A stretch of DNA of 49,567 nt from Nostoc sp. S13 (GTDB lineage Bacteria; Cyanobacteriota; Cyanobacteriia; Cyanobacteriales; Nostocaceae): positions 31,098-80,664 of the forward strand of contig NZ_JAQYWQ010000016.1 of the NCBI RefSeq assembly GCF_029379315.1, read 5' to 3'. The translations under genes and the position numbers were made by a program. Under the pieces are notes generated by a model that made no database searches, was not told the origin of the DNA, and saw only the letters and a list, made by a program, of their open reading frames with translations. Every line of letters starts with the position of its first letter. The stretch's first letter is position 1. Of the stretch, positions 17,600 to 26,414 are shown piece after piece.

Positions 17600-18310
17600 G
17601 TGAGCAAAAACACTCTTAAGCCGCAAGTAAATAAGTTACTCGCGGCTTTGTCAACTAGTGATTATCAGCGTCTTGTTCCGCACCTGAAGTTGGTTTCGCT
17701 TTCGACTCGGCAAGTCATTTACGAATCAAAAGAACCGATCACACAGGTCTATTTTCCCCAACACGGAGTAGTTTCTTTAGTCACTAATATGAAAGATGGC
17801 TCGATGATGGAAGTTGGGATAGTGAGCAATGAAGGGATGCTAGGTATCCCAATAATTTTAGGAGGCAAGACAACAACCACAAAAGCGTTTGTGCAGGTTT
17901 CGGGTGCTGCTATGCAGATGGATGCAGGTGTACTTAAAACCGAGTTCAATCAGGGCGGAGCTATTCAAAAGCTGCTGCTGCGCTATGTACAAGCTGCATA
18001 CACTGAACTGGTGCAAGGATGTGCCTGCAACCGTTTTCATACCCTAGAGGAGCGGCTGGCTCGTTGGTTACTGACAGTCTCTGACCGTCTAGAATCAGAG
18101 GATTTTCCGCTCACGCAAGAATTTATCGCCCAGATGCTGGGTGTACGGCGCTCCGGTGTGACAGTAGCGGCTAATACCCTGAGCCGAACCGGAATCATTC
18201 GCTACCAGCGTGGTTATATTAGCATTCTGAACCGAGAGGATTTGGAAGCAACTTCCTGCGAGTGTTATCGAGTCATACAAGGCGAATTTGCTCGGTTGCT
18301 GGGCAATTAG
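17600..18310 (+). CDS. Crp/Fnr-family transcriptional regulator
   Basis: A 236-residue regulator. The N-terminal cyclic-nucleotide-binding-like beta barrel (about 1-125) includes VYFPQHGVVSLVTNMKDG and VGIVSNEGMLGIPIILGG. A dimerisation helix follows, then a winged helix-turn-helix around residues 165-225 (LTQEFIAQMLGVRRSGVTVA). The Arg/Ser pair of the cAMP phosphate-binding cassette is not evident, so the ligand is unknown and may not be cAMP. The start is GTG at 17600, aligned with the paralogue's start. It is 60-70 percent identical by eye to the broken copy upstream, so the two arose by tandem duplication. A response regulator gene follows in the same direction. Confidence 0.92.
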   Translation: MSKNTLKPQVNKLLAALSTSDYQRLVPHLKLVSLSTRQVIYESKEPITQVYFPQHGVVSLVTNMKDGSMMEVGIVSNEGMLGIPIILGGKTTTTKAFVQVSGAAMQMDAGVLKTEFNQGGAIQKLLLRYVQAAYTELVQGCACNRFHTLEERLARWLLTVSDRLESEDFPLTQEFIAQMLGVRRSGVTVAANTLSRTGIIRYQRGYISILNREDLEATSCECYRVIQGEFARLLGN

Positions 18311-18348
18311 CCAAGGCGCGATCGCCAATAAATAATTTTAAGTTATTC

Positions 18349-18364
18349 TGTCCGAAACCGGACA
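18349..18364. promoter_or_regulatory. Perfect palindrome upstream of the response regulator gene
   Basis: TGTCCGAAACCGGACA is a perfect 6-4-6 inverted repeat located 120 bases before the ATG at 18485 and 38 bases after the crp-like stop. The second copy at 17521-17536 differs by one base. Recurrence in front of two adjacent genes, one encoding a DNA-binding regulator, argues for an operator rather than chance. Confidence 0.6.
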
Positions 18365-18484
18365 GACGCTTGCTAGTTAGTTCCTTTAAGATTTAGTTAA
18401 ATAGACATCAAATGGCATTTACAAATACCTGCCTTTTGAGGTAGTTGCTACTCCAAGTGTTTGAGTTACAAGGCCGCGAGAATA

Positions 18485-18895
18485 ATGTCAAATCAATCGA
18501 TATCTTTTAAAGGTCTGCGATTGCTCGTTGTGGATGACGACCCTGATACGAGAACATTACTTACTTTCCTGTTTGAATTAGACGGAGCAGAGATAGTCAC
18601 AGCCGCTTTAGCAGGTGAGGCTCTAGAAATAATGTCATCTTTTAAACCAGACATCCTAATTAGTGACATTTATTTACCAGATGAAGACGGCTACTCACTG
18701 CTCTTGAAAGCCAGAAATCTGGAAGCAAAGCGAGGGAGAAAGATTCCAGCTATTGCTCTAACGGCATCTGCTTTAGACGAAGACCGTAAACGTGCATCAT
18801 TAGCCGGTTATGATATATACCGATGCAAACCAGTAGACTTAGACGAGTTAGCTTCTGTGGTTGCTAATTTAGCTAGACTCGAACTATACGCTTGA
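18485..18895 (+). CDS. Single-domain response regulator (CheY-like receiver)
   Basis: A 136-residue protein that is essentially one receiver domain. It shows the acidic pocket LLVVDDDPD, the phosphoacceptor in ILISDIYLPDEDGY, the conserved Thr in ALTAS and the Lys in CKPVDLDEL. There is no output domain, so it should work by protein-protein contact in a phosphorelay. I chose the ATG at 18485; an in-frame TTG at 18461 would add eight residues. No histidine kinase gene is adjacent. Confidence 0.9.
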   Translation: MSNQSISFKGLRLLVVDDDPDTRTLLTFLFELDGAEIVTAALAGEALEIMSSFKPDILISDIYLPDEDGYSLLLKARNLEAKRGRKIPAIALTASALDEDRKRASLAGYDIYRCKPVDLDELASVVANLARLELYA

Positions 18896-18972
18896 CATAT
18901 TTGGATGCGACAAAGCAGAAGCCAGTAAACTTTAACTAAATTTTATTTATTTTGTCAGAAATCTTTTGACTA

Positions 18973-19172
18973 TAGGACTTACGCATTGACAGACATAACC
19001 AAATGTGCTTTACCTCTCATTACAAGGCAGAGCCTTGTAATGCTCTTGTGGGAGGGCTGCTGCCTCTTATCAAACTGGGAGGCAGCAGCCCAGGAACGAG
19101 GCAGGGCAAGACTTTTATCTTAATAAGCTTGATATGCACATGATACTCAATTTGTAAAGTGCGTAAGTCCTA
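18973..19172. mobile_element. MITE (family A) with 13-bp inverted repeats and 5-bp target duplication
   Basis: The 200-bp non-coding element begins TAGGACTTACGCA (18973-18985) and ends with its exact complement (19160-19172). GACTA flanks it on both sides (18968-18972 and 19173-19177), a 5-bp target duplication. Inside are two strong hairpins, TACAAGGC/GCCTTGTA near 19020-19039 and a 13-bp-arm stem GGGCTGCTGCCTC/GAGGCAGCAGCCC near 19055-19092. A shorter relative lies at 49108-49195. Confidence 0.85.
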
Positions 19173-19313
19173 GACTAATTTTATTTTTTCTTAATTTCGC
19201 TACCAGTACAAACCTGTTGAAAGGTAAAGATATAAAATATACTAAGAATAAATACAGAGAAGAACCAAGTAATTCTCTGGAAATACTCATTTTTGTATCT
19301 AAGGGAGCGGATC

Positions 19314-19967
19314 ATGGAATATCTTGCTTATTCTCACATGTTTATTGCTCAAGAAGAGGCATCTGGAAACACCAAATCTCAATGGAATTGGAAAAAACTT
19401 TTTAAATCTTCCGACATAGCTATTGCTCAAGAAAAGGCATCTGGAATCACCAAATCTCAATGGAATTGGAAAAAACTGCTTAAATCTTCGGCTTGGTTAG
19501 CTTTAGCTGGCGTTGGTGTATTACTTGTTGCTGTTACCCAAATTGAAATGAGTTCGGCTGCATATGTCAAGACTAACGGCAGTTGTTTACGTGTCCGTAC
19601 AGGCCCAAGCAGCAACTATTCATATGTGGACTGTGTACCAAATGGCGCAACACTTCCAGCGATTGAAAGGTATGAAAACGGTTTTGCTAGACTTTCTACG
19701 GGTAGATACATTTTTGCCCGATGGATTGGCGATAAACCTAACAATCGTCCTGTGACTAGACCTGGTGGTGTTGGCGGTTCGGTAATTCTTACCCCTGGTT
19801 CTAAAGGTCTGCTTGTGAGAGACGTTCAAACAGCTTTAGGTAATCTCAGAGTTGACGGAATTTACGGTCAAGAAACTGTCAGCCGAGTCCGCAGCTTTCA
19901 GGCAAGTAAAGGTCTACTTGTAGATGGTGTTGTAGGCCCCGAAACTCGATCATCTCTGGGTATTTAG
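19314..19967 (+). CDS. SH3-like and peptidoglycan-binding domain protein, membrane-anchored
   Basis: A 217-residue protein. An unusual N-terminus carries a 26-residue tandem duplication, followed by a membrane segment SAWLALAGVGVLLVAVTQI (about residues 62-80). Then come a bacterial SH3-like domain (SCLRVRTGPSSNYSYVDCVPNGATL...RYIFARWI) and a C-terminal PG_binding_1 repeat (VRDVQTALGNLRVDGIYGQETVSRVRSFQASKGLLVDGVVGPETR). It probably sits outside the plasma membrane on the cell wall. The ATG at 19314 is supported by AAGGGAG about eight bases upstream; an in-frame TTG at 19293 is less likely. Confidence 0.87.
   Translation: MEYLAYSHMFIAQEEASGNTKSQWNWKKLFKSSDIAIAQEKASGITKSQWNWKKLLKSSAWLALAGVGVLLVAVTQIEMSSAAYVKTNGSCLRVRTGPSSNYSYVDCVPNGATLPAIERYENGFARLSTGRYIFARWIGDKPNNRPVTRPGGVGGSVILTPGSKGLLVRDVQTALGNLRVDGIYGQETVSRVRSFQASKGLLVDGVVGPETRSSLGI
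19344..19499 (+). repeat. 78-bp tandem duplication inside the SH3/PG-binding gene
   Basis: Positions 19344-19421 and 19422-19499 are adjacent copies with only scattered differences, mostly near the 3' end. They encode IAQE(E/K)ASG(N/I)TKSQWNWKKL(F/L)KSS twice. The duplication is in frame and recent. Confidence 0.9.
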
Positions 19968-20261
19968 ATCCTCTTCCCTTTGTAACGGTAGTCGCTACAA
20001 CGGGGAGGCAGTCCCTTGGGTGAGTAATGCCCGACTTGTACCCCTGCAATACAAGCAAGCTACTCGTAGCGTCTCCGACAGGAGAAGGAACTACCGGGGC
20101 AACTCCCCTCCGGGTTCATCAGTCGCCTATGGCGGAAAACCCACCGGCAACGCTGGATTCATCACAAGGCGCTGCCTCTGCTTTGTGGTTCGTTTTTTGA
20201 TGCTCCTGGCTAAATTAAACTTGTAGATTACAGAAATTTTGCATTTTGTTAAATTTAAGTA
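19968..20261. repeat. Intergenic G+C-rich dispersed repeats
   Basis: No gene. The 18-mer GCTACAACGGGGAGGCAG at 19994-20011 recurs at 47566-47583. Further blocks (ctactcgtagcgtctccgac, ctatggcggaaaacccaccg) resemble the interspersed repeats seen elsewhere in the window. Confidence 0.6.
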
Positions 20262-21392
20262 CTAAGTTGATGTTTCTGATGAAAAACCCAAGTAATTTTG
20301 CACAATCTGTAAAATGCGCTCTGCTGCATGACCATCGCCAAAGGGATTGATTGCATTTGCCATTGCTTCATAAGCATCTGGATCACTGAGTAACTCCGCA
20401 GCAGCTGCAAAAATGTTCTCACTCGTAGTGCCTACAAGTTTAGCTGTACCAGCTGCAACAGCCTCTGGTCTTTCGGTGGTGTCTCTCAAAACCAGTACTG
20501 GTTTTCCCAAACTGGGGGCTTCTTCCTGCAAACCACCAGAGTCAGTAAGCAAAAGATGCGATCGCCCAATTGCTCCCACCAATTCGCCATAATTTAGAGG
20601 TTCTGTCAAGAAAATTCGGGGATGATTGCTTAAAAGTTCCTGCAACGGGACTCGCACTGTCGGATTGCGGTGCAATGGTAGCAGCAAAGCTGTATCAGGA
20701 AACTTGTCTAAAATTTGTAAAAAGCCCTGAGCGATCGCTAGCAGAGGTTCTCCCCAATTCTCCCGGCGATGAACTGTTGCCAACAAAACGCGATATGATT
20801 CCCAGTCTAACCCTGGGACATTGCAAACTACTTGGGTTGCAGCTACATTCAACAGCGCATCAATTACCGTATTACCCGTCATGTGAATTTCACCCAAAAC
20901 ACCAGAACGGTGCAAATTTTCCACAGCCCAAGGAGTTGGTGCAAAGTGCAACTGAGTAATTTGAGAAATTAACCGCCGATTAGCTTCTTCTGGATAAGGA
21001 TTGAATATATCATCAGTTCTTAATCCTGCTTCTACATGACCCACAGGGATTTTTTGATAAAAAGCTGCCAAAGCTGCGGCAAAAGCCGTGGTCGTGTCTC
21101 CCTGCACCAGCACTAAATTAGGCTTTTTCTCCTGGAATAAGGCTTCTAACCCTTGTAAACTGCGGCAGGTAATATCATTTAGAGATTGTCGAGCCTGCAT
21201 AATTTCCAAGTTATAATCTGCCTTGATGTTGAACAGCTGCATAACTTGCTCAACCATCTCCCGATGCTGTCCAGTTAAAATTACTTGCAACTCAAAACCT
21301 GAACACTTCTGGAAAACCTGAATCACTGGAGCTAGTTTAATCGCTTCTGGACGAGTACCCAAGATAATGCAAACGCATTTTTGATTAGTCAT
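20262..21392 (-). CDS. wecB: Non-hydrolysing UDP-N-acetylglucosamine 2-epimerase
   Basis: A 376-residue cytoplasmic enzyme interconverting UDP-GlcNAc and UDP-ManNAc, feeding surface polysaccharide synthesis. Family signatures are IILGTRPEAIKLAPVI, LTGQHREMVEQVMQLF, VLVQGDTTTAFAAALAAFY, VGHVEAGLRTDDIFNPYPEEANR, TVHRRENWGEPL, LLLPLHRNPTVR, LLTDSGGLQEEAPSLGKPVLVLRDTTERPEA. Length is normal. No strong ribosome binding site is seen before the ATG. It is not adjacent to other glycan genes here, although the window starts with a polysaccharide export operon. Confidence 0.95.
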   Translation of the reverse strand: MTNQKCVCIILGTRPEAIKLAPVIQVFQKCSGFELQVILTGQHREMVEQVMQLFNIKADYNLEIMQARQSLNDITCRSLQGLEALFQEKKPNLVLVQGDTTTAFAAALAAFYQKIPVGHVEAGLRTDDIFNPYPEEANRRLISQITQLHFAPTPWAVENLHRSGVLGEIHMTGNTVIDALLNVAATQVVCNVPGLDWESYRVLLATVHRRENWGEPLLAIAQGFLQILDKFPDTALLLPLHRNPTVRVPLQELLSNHPRIFLTEPLNYGELVGAIGRSHLLLTDSGGLQEEAPSLGKPVLVLRDTTERPEAVAAGTAKLVGTTSENIFAAAAELLSDPDAYEAMANAINPFGDGHAAERILQIVQNYLGFSSETST

Positions 21393-21509
21393 TTGTCATC
21401 TGTCATTTGCCAAAGGTCTATAGTCAATGGTTTATGGTTAATAGTCAATAGTTGGCGGTCAATCATCACATAAACCATAAATATAAAACGATAAATGACA
21501 CAAAATATC

Positions 21510-21530
21510 AAAAAACCCAGCTTAACCGGG
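21510..21530 (-). terminator. Rho-independent-type hairpin, second copy
   Basis: On the minus strand CCCGG-TTAAG-CTGGG is followed by six T. It is a diverged duplicate of the hairpin at 21605-21625, and both are flanked by the same GCACTGTTT. It may act as a back-up terminator for the gene ending at 21660. Confidence 0.6.
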
Positions 21531-21604
21531 TAAATGCACTGTTTCTTAAATTCAACTCTAATGTCTACATCTTGATCTCACAAGTTCAAATCCCAAAGAG
21601 CATG

Positions 21605-21625
21605 AAAAAACCCGGCTTAACCGGG
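21605..21625 (-). terminator. Rho-independent terminator of the small membrane protein gene
   Basis: On the minus strand CCCGG-TTAAG-CCGGG is followed by TTTTTT. It lies 35 bases beyond the stop of the minus-strand gene ending at 21660. Confidence 0.75.
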
Positions 21626-21659
21626 CAGACGCACTGTTTGTCGTATTTACCTGTAATAA

Positions 21660-22031
21660 CTACTTAATCTCACAAGTTAAAGGGCAAGCAGCGTAAACAG
21701 TAGTCTGCATTTCGTCTGCCTCTCCATGCAGCCAGCTTAACCATTTGATTTGATTAGGATGAACTCCTTTAAGAGTTAGCACACCCGCAGCCAATACAAC
21801 GGCGATGATATTAAACATGATTAAAGCACCTGCTACAAGCAAAACAGCACTAACAGGCATTACAGATTGCAAGATAATCGATAGCAGACATCCGACCGTA
21901 GCCATTAAGACAACTAGTGGAAAACCTACAACCAACAAGCATACTGCTAATGTAAAAGTCCATATTAAAAAGCTTTTAATCATCAACAAGGAGTAGGTCT
22001 TTCCTAGATTAGAGCTTTGAGCAGAAACCAT
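21660..22031 (-). CDS. Small hydrophobic membrane protein, hypothetical
   Basis: A 123-residue protein with about three membrane segments: FLIWTFTLAVCLLVVGFPLVVLM, VGCLLSIILQSVMPVSAVLLVAG and MFNIIAVVLAAGVLTL. A short hydrophilic C-terminus follows (GVHPNQIKWLSWLHGEADEM). AGGAGG lies about eight bases before the ATG at 22031, so it is likely a real, well-translated gene. I do not recognise a family with known function. It has its own tandem terminators. Confidence 0.75.
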   Translation of the reverse strand: MVSAQSSNLGKTYSLLMIKSFLIWTFTLAVCLLVVGFPLVVLMATVGCLLSIILQSVMPVSAVLLVAGALIMFNIIAVVLAAGVLTLKGVHPNQIKWLSWLHGEADEMQTTVYAACPLTCEIK

Positions 22032-22760
22032 GACTTTTCCTCCTAAAAATACACAACAAATTTTAATTATCAGTCATATCTCGCTTTTGGCGAGTAAACT
22101 GATTTCGTTTCTCAGTGAAATTCAGTATATAAAAACTAATCAGGAAAATGAGCATTTATTTACTAAAGTTTACAGTTAATTTTTTCTAATTATGAATTTA
22201 AAGTCAAGTTTACATCTATTAAAAAAACTTGTTTCTTGCATCCGTCTTCAGGTATATAACCTAAAAGGATGAGTTTTTTACCTTGATCCCCAGGATATTC
22301 CTCTTATTGAACTTAACATTTCTTATAAAAACCAGTAGTGGTTCTCATAATTCATGGATGGGCTGAATAAATGATCTGCTAGTGTTTGTGCTGTTAATTG
22401 CTGGCAATTCGTATCCATGCCTGGGATAAATTTCTCATCTAAGTCCTGAGAATATTCATGTTCCAATAAAAGTATTATCAACTACTGATAGTCTATGTAT
22501 ATTCACTACTGCATTTTTAGTGCTTGTGTGTGTTAAACCAGGTTAGATAGGTTAAATATTTCTCTAAATCTTCTAAGTCTTAAACTTAGAGTAAAAAAAG
22601 ATACAAATGGAGGTGGATAAAATGGATTGACTGTGGTTCTAGAGTTTCAATCGCCTCTCATCACCGCCGGGGCTTGCACGCAAGCATCTTCCAAAAGTCA
22701 TCGAAGTAAGTGACTTGACTTCTTGTAATTCAACTTTTTAACTGCCAAATTTTAAGATAT
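22032..22760. other. 729-bp A+T-rich intergenic region upstream of pilT
   Basis: I see no gene. It must hold the promoters of the divergent membrane protein and pilT genes. CTAAGT/ACTTAG around 22578-22592 and GCTTGC/GCAAGC around 22672-22685 are short inverted repeats of uncertain meaning. Confidence 0.5.
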
Positions 22761-24035
22761 ATGACAGAATCACAGTCTCCGTTAAATTCTAACCCTGCTG
22801 CCGGACGTAACCTGCCACCAATGCCGCCACCACCGCCACCCTCTAGTACGCAACGGCAGATGACACAAACATTGGATATGTCAATGGATAGGAGCGCCAA
22901 CGCACCTGTTGCAGGTCATCGTCCGGTTAGTCCACCGCCAATACCTACTTCAGTTCGCGCTCAAAACAGCATTCCACAAGTGACTTTAGCGCAGTTAATC
23001 AGGTTAGCTTACGATCAGGGATATTCTGACTTGCACCTGGGTGTAGGTGAAGTACCCCGCTTCCGCAGCCGAGGAGAAATTCAATCAACGGATTATCCAG
23101 AAACAGATAAAGAAATTTTCATGAATTGGTTGCGCGAGGTGATGAGTGAGGGGGAAATTCAGCGCTTTGAAGAAAGTTTAGAATTTGACGGAGCAACTCA
23201 GTATGACTTTGCTCGCGTGCGGATTAATGTTTTTGGCTCCCTCAAAGGGCCTGCAATGGTGTTGCGGCTGATTCCCCTGAAAATCTTAACTATGGAACAG
23301 TTGAATTTACCCCCAATTTTTCGGGATATTTGTCATTACCACAAAGGTTTAATTTTGGTGACTGGGCCTACTGGTTCTGGTAAGTCCACCACAATGGCAG
23401 CGATGGTTGACTACATCAATAAGGAGATGTCCAAGCATATCATCACCATTGAAGACCCGATAGAATTTGTCCATCAAAGCCGCAAATCTTTAGTTAAACA
23501 GAGGGAAGTGGGAATGCACACCCGGAAATTTGACAACGCTTTGAAAGCAGCTTTGCGGGAAGACCCAGATTTGATTCTGGTGGGGGAAATGCGGGATAAG
23601 GAAACGGTTAACACCGCTCTAAAAGCCGCTCAGACTGGTCACTTAGTCATGGGAACTCTGCACACCAATAGCGCTGTTAAAACCATTGAGCGGATTCTCA
23701 ATCTCTTCTCTGGTGACGAACAAGATGCAATGCGAGTGGCAATTTCTGAGTCTTTAGTGTCAGTAATTGCCCAAGGTTTGTGTCGCACAACTGACGGTAA
23801 GCGGGCTGCTTTCCACGATGTGCTGATCAATACTGAGGCTATTAAAGAATGGATCAAAGACGGTAAGTATGATGAAATTGGCGAGTTAATGAAACAAGCT
23901 GGCTTTGATGGCATGATTACGATGAATCAGTCGTTGCTCAATCTCTATCAAGATGGTCGCATCACTGAAGAAACTGCTTTAGAAATGTCACCAACTCCTA
24001 ATGAAATGGCGCAGTTTCTCCGAGGTCGAGTTTAA
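22761..24035 (+). CDS. pilT: Type IV pilus retraction ATPase PilT
   Basis: A 424-residue hexameric ATPase that depolymerises pilin at the inner membrane during twitching. Key motifs are Walker A GPTGSGKST (residues 202-210), the Asp box ITIEDPIEFVH, Walker B DPDLILVGEMRD and the His box TGHLVMGTLHTNSA. The C-terminal VAISESLVSVIAQGLC matches the AIRNLI-type region specific to PilT. The first ~65 residues form a Pro-rich, probably disordered extension (MPPPPPPSS). It stands alone with long spacers on both sides. Confidence 0.95.
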   Translation: MTESQSPLNSNPAAGRNLPPMPPPPPPSSTQRQMTQTLDMSMDRSANAPVAGHRPVSPPPIPTSVRAQNSIPQVTLAQLIRLAYDQGYSDLHLGVGEVPRFRSRGEIQSTDYPETDKEIFMNWLREVMSEGEIQRFEESLEFDGATQYDFARVRINVFGSLKGPAMVLRLIPLKILTMEQLNLPPIFRDICHYHKGLILVTGPTGSGKSTTMAAMVDYINKEMSKHIITIEDPIEFVHQSRKSLVKQREVGMHTRKFDNALKAALREDPDLILVGEMRDKETVNTALKAAQTGHLVMGTLHTNSAVKTIERILNLFSGDEQDAMRVAISESLVSVIAQGLCRTTDGKRAAFHDVLINTEAIKEWIKDGKYDEIGELMKQAGFDGMITMNQSLLNLYQDGRITEETALEMSPTPNEMAQFLRGRV

Positions 24036-24886
24036 GTCTGGCTATCTGCTGTACAGTGACTTTTTATTTGATGCTGTGCCAAATTAGTGTGGTTGAGGGT
24101 ATAAAGCCTAGAATCAGCACGGGGAACTTACAGGCTACATCAACACAAATTGTTTCAAGCCTAAAGTGTGTAAGACTCAGCTTGATGACACGAATTTGTC
24201 GCGGTGTCATTTAATTTATCACTGTACAAATGTTGAATCTTTCGTTAAGCGATCGCAACCCTAATTGAAAAATCGCAATCATAATATTACTGGAAATCAA
24301 AAATAGAATCATCAGGTTTGCCCACAGGCGCAGTGGACTAGCTCCATCGCCATCGATCATTTGGTCGGGCATTGGGTAATGTACGCAAAGAACAGGGCAA
24401 AATAATAAAACTTTTTTTCTTGTCAGATGTCTATTAATGGGCTGCCCAATGCCCAATCCCTTTGAGTGGATTGCGATTTTTGGCTAACCCACAGCCTAAT
24501 GTCAGAAAAGCTTGATATTAAGGCGATCGCTGAATAGATAACTCGCCCATAATGTTATCAAAGTATGACATATTGATCCCAGAAAGGCTGATAAATTCGT
24601 GAAACAGCCAAAAAACCTAGTTATTACCCCTTGATCCCTACATATGCTTAGTGGTTAATATTGACTTAAGAAATAAAACTCCTCCGATCCCTAAAGAAAT
24701 GCTGATTTTGGCATAACTAGGAATTGAAAGGATGTTAGCTCAATTTAAAAACAGACTAAAAAACTTAAAAACTGGGCAAAACCAGAGTCAGGAATAAGAA
24801 ATTCATCTGGAGTGGATGAGATTTTACATAGCATTCTTTAACCAGGGGAAATCATTTACCACTTAAAACTACTGGAGACCCAATTA
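24036..24886. other. 851-bp intergenic region after pilT
   Basis: No supported gene. It contains a short STRR-like block (gcccaatgcccaatccc near 24442-24460), HIP1 sites near 24250 and 24522, and an A+T-rich segment before 24887. An 81-codon minus-strand frame (24211-24456) crosses the repeat and looks random. Confidence 0.5.
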
Positions 24887-26164
24887 ATGGCAAAAGAACG
24901 CCCACCACTAGAGGAGATGACGTTACGGCAACTACGCAAAGTTGCTAGCGAATATAGCATCTCTCGATATAGCCGAATGCGTAAATCACAACTGTTGGCA
25001 TCAATACAAGAAGTCCAACGTAGCAAAACTTTACTCAGTCCATCTCGTTCATTGGAGGCACAGGAAACCGTGGAAGCTGCAAAGTTTGAATTAGGTCAGG
25101 AAGATCGTAGTGGTGGATCTTTGGCTGATGTTGATGAAGGACTCGCAGATTTGCCGTCTGGCTATGGTGACAGTCGGATTGTACTCTTACCACGCGATCC
25201 TCAGTGGGCTTACACTTACTGGGATGTTCCAAATGAACACAAACAGGAACTGCGTCGACAAGGGGGACAACAACTAGCACTACGGATTTATGATGTCACC
25301 GACATCAATATCGAATACCAAAGCCCCCACAGCATTCAAGAATATCCTGCTGATGAACTAGCCAGAGAATGGTATCTACCAGTTCCAGTAAGCGATCGCG
25401 ATTATGTAATCGATATCGGCTATCGTGCTGCTGATGGTCGCTGGTTGGTACTAGCTCGTTCTGCTAGAGTACACGTTCCTCCCGTTTATCCTTCTGACTG
25501 GATAGAGGATGTGTTCATCACTGTCAACTTTGAAGAAGATTTGCGTACCAACACTCAGTACGAACTGGTTCCCCCCGCCAAGAAGATTCCAGTTACCGCC
25601 AATGGTAATGCTGGTAATGCTGGTAATGCTGTGAATGGCAACGGCAACCCGATCTACGACCAAATATTTGATTTAGCGGAATCTGCCGAAGCACAACGGG
25701 TTGCTGGTTCTATCTTCGGTTCCCAGCAGCAAGTACCAGGTTCAGCGCGTCCTGAACAAGCCATTAGCTCCTACATTTTCCCATCTGGTGTGGGTCTGTG
25801 GGCAGTTCCCACCGTGTCTGGTTTAACCGCTTCCGGTGTCGGAATGTCAGGTGTTGGTTTCTCGGCTTCCGCCGTACCAGTGCGTCCGCGCCAGTTCTGG
25901 TTAATTGCCGATGCTGAATTGATAGTCTACGGTGCAACCGAACCCGATGCTACCGTAACCATTGGTGGCCGTTCAATTAAGCTAAATCCAGATGGGACAT
26001 TCCGTTTTCAAATGTCCTTCCAAGATGGTTTAATAGACTATCCGATTTTGGCCGTAGCTGCTGATGGTGAGCAAACCCGGTCAATTCAGATGAAATTTAA
26101 TCGTGAGACACCATCTCGGAATACTAACACCAAAGAAGAAGCTGTTTTAGAATGGTTCCCTTAA
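24887..26164 (+). CDS. DUF4912 domain protein with N-terminal Rho_N/SAP-like helix-extended region
   Basis: A 425-residue protein. Residues 8-45 (MTLRQLRKVASEYSISRYSR) resemble a Rho N-terminal/SAP-type domain, which binds nucleic acid. A DUF4912 region follows (VLLPRDPQWAYTYWDVPNEHKQELR...LALRIYDVTDI...YVIDIGYRAADGRWLVLARS). After a Gly/Asn-rich linker (about residues 241-256, from 9-bp DNA repeats) there is a beta-rich C-terminal segment, FWLIADAELIVYGATEPDATVTIGGR, resembling a carbohydrate- or Ig-like fold. Function is not established. GGAG lies about eleven bases before the ATG. Confidence 0.8.
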   Translation: MAKERPPLEEMTLRQLRKVASEYSISRYSRMRKSQLLASIQEVQRSKTLLSPSRSLEAQETVEAAKFELGQEDRSGGSLADVDEGLADLPSGYGDSRIVLLPRDPQWAYTYWDVPNEHKQELRRQGGQQLALRIYDVTDINIEYQSPHSIQEYPADELAREWYLPVPVSDRDYVIDIGYRAADGRWLVLARSARVHVPPVYPSDWIEDVFITVNFEEDLRTNTQYELVPPAKKIPVTANGNAGNAGNAVNGNGNPIYDQIFDLAESAEAQRVAGSIFGSQQQVPGSARPEQAISSYIFPSGVGLWAVPTVSGLTASGVGMSGVGFSASAVPVRPRQFWLIADAELIVYGATEPDATVTIGGRSIKLNPDGTFRFQMSFQDGLIDYPILAVAADGEQTRSIQMKFNRETPSRNTNTKEEAVLEWFP

Positions 26165-26376
26165 CTTTTTGCTCTGAGATTAACTCCAGACTGAAATTTT
26201 AAAGGAAGAATTCAGAATCCAGCAGTCAGAATTAAGAAGACTTTGAGACTCAAGCTTAATAATTTGAATAAAATTAACAAGCTATAACAGTCTTGATTTT
26301 CTAATCATTCTGGATTCTGACCGAGGGCGGAGCGTCTCCAGCTCCGCTTCTGAATCCTGACATTTTAAATTATTCC

Positions 26377-26407
26377 CCGCTATAGTAATTCTGTAGCGGT
26401 TTTTTTT
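26377..26407 (+). terminator. Strong terminator-like hairpin directly before the glycosidase-like gene
   Basis: CCGCTA (26377-26382) pairs with TAGCGG (26394-26399), followed by eight T to 26407. It could end the DUF4912 transcript, but it stops only seven bases before the ATG at 26415, where the next gene's ribosome binding site should lie. Confidence 0.7.
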
Positions 26408-26414
26408 GCATTAT

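Noticed and set aside
20020..20226. 68-codon plus-strand frame
   Set aside because: It consists of dispersed G+C-rich repeats found elsewhere in the window.
21560..21602. tRNA-like T-arm sequence (GTTCAAATCCC)
   Set aside because: No matching acceptor stem, anticodon arm or D-arm could be folded around it; it lies in the duplicated terminator region.
22578..22592. Hairpin CTAAGT/ACTTAG as a terminator
   Set aside because: Short stem, followed by A-rich rather than T-rich sequence on the plus strand, and not downstream of a plus-strand gene.
24211..24456. 81-codon minus-strand frame with a hydrophobic stretch
   Set aside because: It begins in a heptad repeat and shows no family-like motifs; treated as chance.
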